Of a stretch of DNA of 11,239 bases, positions 1 to 6,282 are shown in pieces. The stretch is from Candidatus Thalassarchaeaceae archaeon (lineage in GTDB: Archaea > Thermoplasmatota > Poseidoniia > Poseidoniales > Thalassarchaeaceae): the NCBI GenBank assembly GCA_030754395.1, contig JASMAJ010000014.1, positions 1 through 11,239 of the forward strand, written 5' to 3'. The notes beneath the pieces were generated by a model that saw only the letters and a program-made list of their open reading frames with translations, did not search any database and was not told the origin of the DNA. The number at the start of each line of letters is the position of its first letter. Position 1 is the first letter of the stretch. The translations under genes were made by a program, and so were the position numbers.

Positions 1-1166
1 AAAGGGCCTTTCTTCCAATTGTAACCAACTTTCATAGCTCCGTCAATAGCATAGATGTCATCTGTGACTTTAGGTACAAGATATGCTGCATAAGATAGAG
101 TATCAAGAAGAACTTCGGCAACGAATGCCGAACCCTCATCATCGTGGTCAAGCATTCGAGTAATACCCTGCTTGGCCATTTTTGCTGAGGCAAAAGCAGC
201 CTTCCTGTTCGCAGTTGCATATTCGCCTGTAACTAGATTGCGAGCCTCTTTGATTTTGGCACCACCTTCTCGATTCAATCTGTAGAAGCCTCCCTTGCCC
301 TTACGACCAGTATAGCCATCTGTAAGCATGTCACGGACAATTTGGTCGCCAGCGCCTGCAATCTGATGGAATGGGTCATCTGACTCTAAGTGAGTTAGCA
401 TACTAGACATGACATGTGGAATTAGGTCGATTCCAACTAAATCCATCAAACCAAATACAGCAGTTTTGGGCAAGCCGATTGGGCGGCCGAGCATCGCATC
501 AGCCTGCTCGACTGTGAGGCCATGATCGAGGGTCGCTTTGATTGAACGCTGAACAAAATACACACCTAATCGGTTTCCAATAAATCCAGGAGTATCGTTA
601 CAATGTGTTACGCGCTTGCCCAATTGAACTAATGCGAATTCGGAAAATTGAGAAACTACGGATTCGTCTACATCGTCACCAGATACTACCTCAAGGAGTG
701 GAAGATATCTGGGTGGATTGAAAAAATGAGTGATTAGGAAGCGTGAGGCTAAGTCCGAATCCATGCCTTCAATCAAGGCAGAACGAGGAAGGGTGGATGT
801 GTTGGATGAAAGTATAGTCTTAGAACCGATATGTTCAGCAAGTTTTTGATAGAGACTTTGCTTAATTTCGAGATTTTCGATTATGACTTCAACTACCCAA
901 TCATAGTCTTTCAAAAGAGGAAGGTCATCATCGATATTACCAGCTGTAATACGCTTTGCATATGATTTGTGCATCAACATCTCTGGATTTGATTTGAACA
1001 TCTTCTTGATGGCTCCAGCGGCTAGGACATTTGGATCGGAAGCACCATCTGGAACTATGTCAAGCAGTAAAACATCACAGCCGGCATTAGCACAGTGAGC
1101 TGCAATTCCAGCCCCCATCACACCGCTACCAATTACCGCAACGCGTTCAATTGCATTTTCTGTCAT
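1..1166 (-). CDS. fadN: FadN-type 3-hydroxyacyl-CoA dehydrogenase, C-terminal part cut by window edge
   Basis: This enzyme oxidises L-3-hydroxyacyl-CoA to 3-ketoacyl-CoA with NAD+ in beta-oxidation. I translated 388 residues from ATG at 1166 with no stop before the left edge. An N-terminal Rossmann fold shows GSGVMG at residues 13-18 and the NAD-ribose Asp at 36. The catalytic His is H147 in THFFNP and its Glu partner is E159, twelve residues on, as in the family. The 3HCDH C-terminal domain follows from about residue 185 (NDTPGFIGNR). The last visible stretch, DDIYAIDGAMKVGYNW followed by KKGPF, resembles the second helical domain of Bacillus FadN (YusL). In FadN-type proteins an enoyl-CoA hydratase domain follows, so I expect one outside the window (inference). 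The gene lies 9 bases after the thiolase stop and has a good Shine-Dalgarno overlapping that stop, which fixes the start and indicates translation within an operon. A stand-alone dehydrogenase is the alternative. Confidence 0.93.
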   Translation of the reverse strand, partial: MTENAIERVAVIGSGVMGAGIAAHCANAGCDVLLLDIVPDGASDPNVLAAGAIKKMFKSNPEMLMHKSYAKRITAGNIDDDLPLLKDYDWVVEVIIENLEIKQSLYQKLAEHIGSKTILSSNTSTLPRSALIEGMDSDLASRFLITHFFNPPRYLPLLEVVSGDDVDESVVSQFSEFALVQLGKRVTHCNDTPGFIGNRLGVYFVQRSIKATLDHGLTVEQADAMLGRPIGLPKTAVFGLMDLVGIDLIPHVMSSMLTHLESDDPFHQIAGAGDQIVRDMLTDGYTGRKGKGGFYRLNREGGAKIKEARNLVTGEYATANRKAAFASAKMAKQGITRMLDHDDEGSAFVAEVLLDTLSYAAYLVPKVTDDIYAIDGAMKVGYNWKKGP

Positions 1167-1170
1167 AGAA

Positions 1171-1177
1171 CCACCTC
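1171..1177 (-). promoter_or_regulatory. Shine-Dalgarno for the 3-hydroxyacyl-CoA dehydrogenase
   Basis: The minus strand reads GAGGTGG here, four bases before the ATG at 1166, and overlaps the thiolase TGA at 1178-1176. It supports that start. It also shows that this second gene of the operon uses ribosome-binding-site initiation, unlike the apparently leaderless first gene. Confidence 0.7.
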
Positions 1178-2309
1178 ACTCATATTTCTGTAAAACTGTG
1201 GCAATTCCTTGCCCGCCGCCAACGCACATGGTAGCGAGAGCATGCTTGGCCCCGCTGCGCTGAAGAAGTGAGACCGCCTTTCCGGTTATTCGAGCACCGC
1301 TAGCACCTAATGGGTGACCTAATGCAATGGCTCCGCCATCGATATTGACCTTGGATGTATCAAGTCCTAATTCCTCAATTACTGCAAGAGACTGGGCGGC
1401 AAAGGCCTCATTCAGTTCAATTACATCCATGTCATTGAGAGTTAGTCCTGCGCGTTCTAGAGCCTTGTTTGTAGCTTCCACCGGACCTATTCCCATAATC
1501 TCAGGAGCGCATCCTGAGACTGCTGTAGATAGGATTCGAGCAAGTGGTTTCAGGCCGTGTGCCTTAGCAAAATCTTCTGTGCAAACTAGAACGAAGGCCG
1601 CACCATCTGTGAGAGGTGAAGAAGTGCCTGCTGTGACGGTGCCTTTGGCGTCGAAAGCAGGGCGTAGTCCTGCTAGAGTCTCTGCACTTGTGTCTGGACG
1701 AATGCACCCATCAGAATCTACAACCCCACCCTTAGTTTCGATTGGGATAATCTCCTCGGAGAAGTTGCCTGCTTCCCGTGCTCCTGTTGCACGTGAATGA
1801 CTCTCGACGGCAAATGCTTCCTGTGTGGAGCGGTCGATTCCATATTTTACTGCCAAATTTTCGGCTGTAACTCCCATTGATGTGAATGCCTCTGGAGCAT
1901 CATTACTGAGTTTTGGATTAGGCATTGGATTGAAGCCTGTCATTGGAATTCTAGACATTGATTCAATTCCTCCTGCGATGAAAGCATCTCCTGCACCCAT
2001 CGCAACACGCCCTGCAGCATCGTGAATCGCTTGCATACTGGAGCCACAGAATCGATTGATAGTAACTCCTGGAACTGTTTCGGGTAATTTGGTTAGGAAA
2101 GTAATCATTCTTGCTAAATTGAAGCCTTGCTCCCCCTCTGGGAAGGCTGTTCCAACAATTAGATCTTCAATTAATGCAGGATCTAAATCCAATTTTTGGA
2201 GTAGCCCGTCAACAACAGTAGCTGCTATGTCATCAGGGCGTGTTCTGGCGAGAGAGCCTTTTCGGGCGGGTGTGAAGGGCGAGCGAGCGTATCCTGCGAT
2301 TACCGTCAT
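1176..2309 (-). CDS. fadA: Acetyl-CoA acyltransferase (thiolase, beta-oxidation type)
   Basis: This thiolase cleaves 3-ketoacyl-CoA with CoA to acetyl-CoA and a shortened acyl-CoA. The protein is 377 residues from ATG at 2309, close to the usual 380-400. The nucleophilic Cys is C88 in NRFCGSS. The substrate-contacting NEAFAAQ motif is present, the catalytic His is H332 in GHPLGASGARI, and the second active-site Cys is C362 in CVGGGQG. All catalytic residues are intact. The reading frame stays open to an ATG at 2333, but the family normally starts close to the visible MTVIAGYARSPF, and an AT-rich box lies 27 bases upstream of 2309. I therefore choose 2309. The gene leads a two-gene operon with the FadN-type dehydrogenase. 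That pairing mirrors fadN-fadA in Bacillus, although gene order is reversed here. A degradative role is more likely than a biosynthetic acetoacetyl-CoA thiolase because of the partner. Gene-symbol use follows the Bacillus naming. Confidence 0.94.
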   Translation of the reverse strand: MTVIAGYARSPFTPARKGSLARTRPDDIAATVVDGLLQKLDLDPALIEDLIVGTAFPEGEQGFNLARMITFLTKLPETVPGVTINRFCGSSMQAIHDAAGRVAMGAGDAFIAGGIESMSRIPMTGFNPMPNPKLSNDAPEAFTSMGVTAENLAVKYGIDRSTQEAFAVESHSRATGAREAGNFSEEIIPIETKGGVVDSDGCIRPDTSAETLAGLRPAFDAKGTVTAGTSSPLTDGAAFVLVCTEDFAKAHGLKPLARILSTAVSGCAPEIMGIGPVEATNKALERAGLTLNDMDVIELNEAFAAQSLAVIEELGLDTSKVNIDGGAIALGHPLGASGARITGKAVSLLQRSGAKHALATMCVGGGQGIATVLQKYE

Positions 2310-2331
2310 ACAGTCAACCAACACTCGGTGC

Positions 2332-2340
2332 AATAATTAA
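2332..2340 (-). promoter_or_regulatory. Archaeal-type TATA box for the thiolase operon (leaderless)
   Basis: On the minus strand this reads AATAATTAA on plus, TTAATTATT on minus. Its centre is 27 bases upstream of the thiolase ATG at 2309. In archaea a TATA box lies about 25-30 bases before the transcription start, so the transcript would begin at or next to the ATG. No Shine-Dalgarno is visible ahead of 2309, which fits a leaderless mRNA. Confidence 0.55.
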
Positions 2341-2424
2341 ACCGTAGGGTGAAAAAATGTACAACGGCTTCCATTTTGCGCAATTAGTGCTTCAAATTAC
2401 ACCGCCGCTATGACCCGTTTTCAC

Positions 2425-2431
2425 AAAAAAA
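2425..2431 (-). terminator. Oligo-T terminator after the methyltransferase
   Basis: A run of seven T on the minus strand lies 12 bases past the methyltransferase TAA, with no clear hairpin before it. Archaeal RNA polymerase terminates at such T-tracts, so this is a plausible end of that transcript. A second, six-base T run on the same strand at 2352-2357 may back it up. The 110-base gap from 2334 to 2443 holds these runs and the thiolase promoter, and nothing else I can identify. Confidence 0.45.
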
Positions 2432-2443
2432 GGAAGAAATTAG

Positions 2444-3094
2444 TTAATTTTCCCTTTTCCATACAGAACGATACCTGACTACCTCTGGTTCATCGTGAGA
2501 AAGATTACCTTTGACAAAGTCAACTTGATTTAAATCCGAGCCTATTGAGTTGATGAACTGTCGAGTAAGTGGCCAAGGTGGGCCTTCAAAATCCTCCTCA
2601 TTTTCATTTAATCGGCCGATGCAAACTAGATGACCAGTTGGTGTGAGTAAGGGGGCCAAGTTTGGCGCGGCAAGAAGACGAAGTGGTTCAGGCATTGCCT
2701 GTAGAATGTGCACTTCAACAACTAGGTCAAATAATTCCTTCCAGTGTTCAGGTAGTGAAAGAAGATCTGCAGTTTGCCAATCAATATCCTCTGTTGGATG
2801 ATTTTCTTTGGCCCACTGGACAGCAGAAGAGGAAATATCGAATGCTGTCACATCCCAACCCTGCCGCGACAGATATGCTGCGTCTTCCCCAAGGCCACAC
2901 CCGACAACTAATGCTCGTCCTCGAGATTTGATGCTGAAACTCCATTCAACAAGGAAACGGTGTGGTGCACCATCTGACCAGGGAATCCAATATTCATCCC
3001 CGTTGGCTGTTGCATAAAGTGTCTCAAACCAAGACAAAGAGTCGCCATCGGCTTCGTCTCTGATTCGCTGAGTGTTTTGCCTAACCTCGTCCAT
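2444..3094 (-). CDS. Class I SAM-dependent methyltransferase, substrate unknown
   Basis: The product is about 216 residues, a small cytosolic Rossmann-fold methyltransferase. The SAM-binding motif I is VVGCGLGEDAAYL, at about residues 60-72. It is followed by an acidic motif II (VTAFDIS), DWQTADLLSL in the adenine-binding position, and the FDLVVEVHILQAM strand of motif IV. The order and the short N-terminal segment ending YWIPWSDGAPHRFL resemble the thiopurine methyltransferase / TehB-like group. These proteins act on small thiols, selenium or tellurium compounds, but I cannot name the substrate. A GTG start at 3106 adds four residues and is possible. I prefer ATG at 3094 because an AT-rich box lies about 25 bases upstream of it. 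The gene follows the helicase with a short gap but seems to have its own promoter, and is followed by a T-tract terminator. Confidence 0.85.
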   Translation of the reverse strand: MDEVRQNTQRIRDEADGDSLSWFETLYATANGDEYWIPWSDGAPHRFLVEWSFSIKSRGRALVVGCGLGEDAAYLSRQGWDVTAFDISSSAVQWAKENHPTEDIDWQTADLLSLPEHWKELFDLVVEVHILQAMPEPLRLLAAPNLAPLLTPTGHLVCIGRLNENEEDFEGPPWPLTRQFINSIGSDLNQVDFVKGNLSHDEPEVVRYRSVWKREN

Positions 3095-3115
3095 GAAGTT
3101 CGACACTACCTGTGA

Positions 3116-3123
3116 GATATTAG
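3116..3123 (-). promoter_or_regulatory. TATA-like box for the methyltransferase
   Basis: The minus strand reads CTAATATC in the short gap after the helicase stop. Its centre is about 25 bases before ATG 3094, again the spacing for a leaderless archaeal start. From GTG 3106 the spacing would be only 13, so the box favours the downstream start. Confidence 0.4.
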
Positions 3124-3135
3124 CGCATCTACTAT

Positions 3136-4506
3136 TCAGTAACGAGTTCGGCGCTTGCGTTGTCGACGATTTCGATTGTTACCGGAGTGGCCACTATTGC
3201 GTTCACCGCTCGACTTTCCTTTCGAGTTCCCTCTAGAACGGTTACCTTTGGATTTGCCTTTCGAATGCCCAAAGAACGGTTGACCTTTGGAATTGTCATT
3301 TCGCACCTGTCGTTGCCCTCGGCCCCGATTTTGCTGCTTCTTTGGGGCCTTATCGCCCTTACGTGATTTGGCCTTATCGGAATGGAATGGGTGATCTGTA
3401 TCTACATGGATACCTCGACGAATTATTTTCTCAATACGGCGTAGATATTCGCCTTCATTCTCGTCGCAGAAGGCAATCGCGATGCCTCCCTGTCCTGCAC
3501 GTCCCGTACGTCCAATACGATGCACATAGACCTCAGGTTCGTTGGGTAAATCCAAATTAATGACATGACTGATGTCTGATACATCTATTCCGCGACTAGC
3601 CACATCTGTGGCGACTAGAACCTTTAGGGTGCCTTTGCGGAATTGGGCAAGAGCTTTCTCACGTGCGCCTTGACTCTTGTTTCCATGAATGGCGAGGGCT
3701 TTGATTCCATCTTGTCCAAGTTGCTTGACAATACGGTTGCAACCATGTTTGGTGCGACTGAAAACGAGTACCTTCTCGGGTTTTTCCTCGTTAATAATAT
3801 GAGTCAAAAGTCCTCTTTTGTCGCTCTTCATAACGAACATCAATGATTGTTTGATTGCCTCGACTGTAGTTGATTCGGGTGTGATTGATACACTTACTGG
3901 ATTATGGAGCATGTCACGAGACAATTCAACGATTGAGTGTGGCATGGTGGCACTAAACAACAGACTTTGACGATTTTCTGGAATCTGTGCGAGAATCTTT
4001 CGGATGTCTCGGATGAAACCCATATCAAGCATACGGTCTGCTTCATCGAGAACTAGAAATTGCACATGAGACAAGTCGACGCGCCCTTGTGAAATGAGAT
4101 CGAGTAACCGACCAGGGGTGGCAACTAGAATATCGACACCTCGACGCAAAATCTTCACCTGAGGTTTTTGTGATACACCACCGAACATAACCATAGAACG
4201 AATGTCAAGGTGTTGAGCATATTGCTGGATATTGTCATGAATCTGAGCTGCCAATTCACGTGTTGGGCATAGCATCAGAGTACGGATACGACGTGGGCTG
4301 GACCACGGATCATTAGCCATAGCATCGAGAATTGGTAGTGAAAAGGCTGCGGTCTTTCCTGTGCCTGTCTGAGCACAACCGAGCATGTCGTGTCCTTCAA
4401 TAAGAGAGGGAATGGCTTCAGCCTGAATTGGAGTTGGGGTGACATAACCAATTTTGTCGAGCGCGTCCAACAAGGGTTGGCATAGGTTCAGAGAAGCAAA
4501 ATCCAT
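3136..4506 (-). CDS. rhlE: RhlE-like DEAD-box ATP-dependent RNA helicase with basic disordered tail
   Basis: This 456-residue cytosolic helicase unwinds or remodels RNA, probably in ribosome assembly or RNA decay. All superfamily 2 motifs are present in order. The Q motif is around FASLNL and PTPIQ (residues 3-28), Walker A is AQTGTGKT at 45-52, and PTRELA is at 81-86. TPGRLLD is at 130-136, DEAD at 154-157 and SAT at 185-187. In the second RecA domain ATDVASRGID and HRIGRTGRAG are visible. From about residue 375 to the end is an 82-residue tail rich in Lys, Arg, Ser, Gly and Asn with repeated SKG units. It is probably disordered and RNA-binding, as in RhlE and related helicases. The start ATG lies 9 bases after the isocitrate dehydrogenase stop, so the two are likely co-transcribed. 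No strong Shine-Dalgarno is visible. The RhlE label comes from overall motif context; other DEAD-box subfamilies are possible. Confidence 0.93.
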   Translation of the reverse strand: MDFASLNLCQPLLDALDKIGYVTPTPIQAEAIPSLIEGHDMLGCAQTGTGKTAAFSLPILDAMANDPWSSPRRIRTLMLCPTRELAAQIHDNIQQYAQHLDIRSMVMFGGVSQKPQVKILRRGVDILVATPGRLLDLISQGRVDLSHVQFLVLDEADRMLDMGFIRDIRKILAQIPENRQSLLFSATMPHSIVELSRDMLHNPVSVSITPESTTVEAIKQSLMFVMKSDKRGLLTHIINEEKPEKVLVFSRTKHGCNRIVKQLGQDGIKALAIHGNKSQGAREKALAQFRKGTLKVLVATDVASRGIDVSDISHVINLDLPNEPEVYVHRIGRTGRAGQGGIAIAFCDENEGEYLRRIEKIIRRGIHVDTDHPFHSDKAKSRKGDKAPKKQQNRGRGQRQVRNDNSKGQPFFGHSKGKSKGNRSRGNSKGKSSGERNSGHSGNNRNRRQRKRRTRY

Positions 4507-4515
4507 CTAAATCAC

Positions 4516-5745
4516 TCACATATGTGTGATAATAGCAGCGCCGAACTCGCTACACTTGAGTAGGGTGGCATCATCCATTTGGCGCTCAAAGTCATAGGTC
4601 ACTGTCTTCGCAGAAATCGCTCCTTCCATGCCCTTGACGATTAGATCTGCCGCCTCGAGCCAGCCCATATGACGTAGCATCATCTCTGCCGAGAGAATTA
4701 GGCTGCCTGGGTTTACCTTGTCCTGTCCTGTATACTTAGGAGCGGTTCCGTGTGTTGCTTCAAAGATCGCAATCCCAGTATCGTAGTTGATGTTAGCACC
4801 CGGTGCTATGCCAATACCTCCCACTTGAGCGGCAAGTGCATCTGAGATGTAATCCCCATTGAGATTCATGGTTGTCAACACACCATACTCGCGTGGACGG
4901 GTGAGAACTTGCTGTAGCATCGCGTCTGCAATGACATCTTTGATGGTAATTGTAGTGCCTGTGTTTGGATTGGTTAAGGTGCACCAAGGCCCCCCGTCTA
5001 GCAACTCTGCTCCAAATTCATCTTGAGCTAATTGATAGCCCCAATCTCTGAAGCCGCCTTCTGTAAATTTCATGATATTGCCCTTGTGAACTAGAGTTAC
5101 ACTATCCTTGTCATTATCAATAGCATACTGAATAGCCGCTCGAACAATTCGTGCTGTTCCTTCACTAGATATTGGTTTGATTCCTATTCCACTAGTATCA
5201 GGAAATCGAATCTTGGAAACACCCATCTCATTTTGAAGGAAATCTATGACCTTGCGAACCTCAGGACTACCTGATTCCCACTCAATTCCCGCGTAAACAT
5301 CTTCGCTGTTCTCTCGGAAAATAATCATGTCAACGGCACCCGGATCTTTCACTGGACTTGGGGTGCCAGAATACCAACGTACTGGCCGTACACAGGCGAA
5401 TAGGTCGAGTTGTTGACGGAGTGCAACATTGAGTGATCTAATTCCTCCTCCAACGGGAGTCGTCAAAGGACCCTTGATTGATACAAGGCCTGTTCGCATT
5501 GCATCTAGAGTCTCACTAGGAAGCCATTCGCCGGTTGCGTCAAAGGCTTTCTGACCAGCTAGCACCTCACTCCAATGTATACTACGACTGTTTCCGTATG
5601 CGCAATCCACTGCAGCATCGACTACTTTCATCATTACAGGAGTTATGTCGATGCCTATTCCATCGCCTTCGATGTAATGGATTATGGGGTGGGATGGGAC
5701 GTTTAGGCATCCTTCCCGCATCGTAATTGCCGCGCCTCCACTCAT
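4516..5745 (-). CDS. icd: NADP-dependent isocitrate dehydrogenase (bacterial Icd type)
   Basis: This enzyme converts isocitrate to 2-oxoglutarate and CO2 in the TCA cycle, reducing NADP+. From ATG at 5745 it has 409 residues, against 416 in E. coli Icd, and matches that protein closely over its whole length. The isocitrate-binding loop is intact: GPLTTPVGGGIRSLNVALR with S104 at the position of E. coli Ser113, the kinase-controlled serine. NADP+ choice is supported by HGTAPKY (K337, Y338) and TYDFER (Y384, R388), the four residues that bind the 2'-phosphate in E. coli. The frame is open to an ATG at 5835, but those 30 extra residues have no counterpart in the family and would overlap the divergent OsmC gene. 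I saw no AceK kinase in the window, so phosphorylation control cannot be claimed. It is the first gene of a likely pair with the helicase. Confidence 0.96.
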   Translation of the reverse strand: MSGGAAITMREGCLNVPSHPIIHYIEGDGIGIDITPVMMKVVDAAVDCAYGNSRSIHWSEVLAGQKAFDATGEWLPSETLDAMRTGLVSIKGPLTTPVGGGIRSLNVALRQQLDLFACVRPVRWYSGTPSPVKDPGAVDMIIFRENSEDVYAGIEWESGSPEVRKVIDFLQNEMGVSKIRFPDTSGIGIKPISSEGTARIVRAAIQYAIDNDKDSVTLVHKGNIMKFTEGGFRDWGYQLAQDEFGAELLDGGPWCTLTNPNTGTTITIKDVIADAMLQQVLTRPREYGVLTTMNLNGDYISDALAAQVGGIGIAPGANINYDTGIAIFEATHGTAPKYTGQDKVNPGSLILSAEMMLRHMGWLEAADLIVKGMEGAISAKTVTYDFERQMDDATLLKCSEFGAAIITHM

Positions 5746-5818
5746 GTCTCTCAGACTGGCGGCTGGCCCGACATTGATGAAGCCAACCCTTGAAGAGACC
5801 CCACTACTTGGAAGGGAT
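5746..5818. promoter_or_regulatory. Divergent intergenic region between icd and the OsmC-family gene
   Basis: These 73 bases must drive both genes if the chosen starts are right. I see no convincing TATA box at the leaderless distance from either start. On the plus strand GGAAGGG lies two bases before the OsmC ATG at 5819, too close for a normal ribosome-binding site. On the minus strand GAGAG is close to the icd ATG. An alternative OsmC start at 5777 would shrink the gap to 31 bases. Confidence 0.4.
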
Positions 5819-6211
5819 ATGAAGGGGGAAGTCACTTGGACGGGGGCTGGTGGTTACATCGGAACAACAGGTGGAGGGAAGAGCTTCAACATCTATGGCG
5901 AGGATTCGCCAAGTCCTACTGAGATGCTCATTCACGCTCATGCCGCCTGCTCACTAATCGATGTAGTCGGCGGCTTGAAAGAGAGAGTGGATAATGTTGA
6001 ATTTGCTACTATTGAGATAGAAGTCGAAATGGCTGAAGATTATCCTAAAGTAATTACATCGATTCATATGAAGTATATCATAAAAGGAGATATTCCTGAA
6101 GTGTTAGTTCGACGATTGATTGAAGGCAGTCACGAAAAATATTGTAGGGTTGGGATAATGATTACTCGGTCAGGAGCATCTCTAGATTGGGAATTAGAAA
6201 TGCTATCTTAA
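5819..6211 (+). CDS. OsmC/Ohr-family thiol peroxidase-like protein
   Basis: This is a 130-residue cytosolic protein of the OsmC superfamily, whose members reduce organic hydroperoxides with a reactive cysteine pair. The two family cysteines are present: C44 in HAHAACS and C109 in HEKYCRVG. The conserved Glu is E35 in SPTEML. The small N-terminal beta region (VTWTGAGGYIG) and the central helix starting at SPTEMLIHA fit the fold. Length is near the family norm of about 135-140. The start at 5819 matches where OsmC proteins begin (MKGEVTW). Longer in-frame starts at 5777 and 5684 exist, the last overlapping icd on the other strand. It is a YhfA/archaeal-type OsmC rather than clear Ohr, judged only by pattern, so the in vivo substrate is open. 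It is divergent from icd and upstream of the ribonucleotide reductase in the same direction. Confidence 0.88.
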   Translation: MKGEVTWTGAGGYIGTTGGGKSFNIYGEDSPSPTEMLIHAHAACSLIDVVGGLKERVDNVEFATIEIEVEMAEDYPKVITSIHMKYIIKGDIPEVLVRRLIEGSHEKYCRVGIMITRSGASLDWELEMLS

Positions 6212-6218
6212 TCTGGGG

Positions 6219-6227
6219 AAAAATATC
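6219..6227 (+). promoter_or_regulatory. Possible TATA box upstream of the ribonucleotide reductase
   Basis: The stretch AAAAATATC lies eight bases after the OsmC stop. If used, transcription would begin near 6248-6252, giving the reductase mRNA a leader that contains the palindrome at 6268-6282. This is a weak, position-based call. Confidence 0.3.
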
Positions 6228-6232
6228 ATTAG

Positions 6233-6270
6233 AGCAAATCCTGATATGTTAGTTTCTCAAAGCAAATCCT
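6233..6270 (+). repeat. Ten-base direct repeat ahead of the ribonucleotide reductase
   Basis: AGCAAATCCT occurs at 6233-6242 and again at 6261-6270, a 28-base period. This is close to, but not a whole multiple of, the helical repeat. The second copy runs into the CCTCCT arm of the following palindrome. Two spaced copies in a promoter-sized gap suggest a protein-binding site, but chance cannot be ruled out. Confidence 0.5.
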
Positions 6271-6282
6271 CCTCTAAGGAGG
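6268..6282 (+). promoter_or_regulatory. Perfect inverted repeat abutting the GTG start of the ribonucleotide reductase
   Basis: CCTCCT and AGGAGG flank a three-base CTA loop with no mismatch. In RNA the second arm is a perfect Shine-Dalgarno sequence, and the first arm could sequester it. It ends directly at GTG 6283, with no spacing for ribosome binding to that codon. In DNA it could instead be an operator. Either reading is inference. Confidence 0.55.

Noticed and set aside
1327..1800. A 157-codon open frame on the plus strand, antisense to the thiolase
   Set aside because: It lies wholly inside a conserved thiolase gene whose active-site motifs are on the other strand. The translation is Ser/Pro/Ala-rich and without any family motif.
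5684..5818. N-terminal extension of the OsmC-family protein to 5684
   Set aside because: The family begins at the residues coded from 5819. The extension would run into the start of the isocitrate dehydrogenase gene on the other strand.
5743..5835. N-terminal extension of isocitrate dehydrogenase to ATG 5835
   Set aside because: The extra 30 residues have no counterpart in the family, and the extension would overlap the divergent OsmC-family gene.
6268..6282. The AGGAGG arm read as the ordinary Shine-Dalgarno of GTG 6283
   Set aside because: It touches the GTG with no spacing, and no other in-frame start codon lies 5-10 bases after it, so it is better viewed as part of the palindrome.
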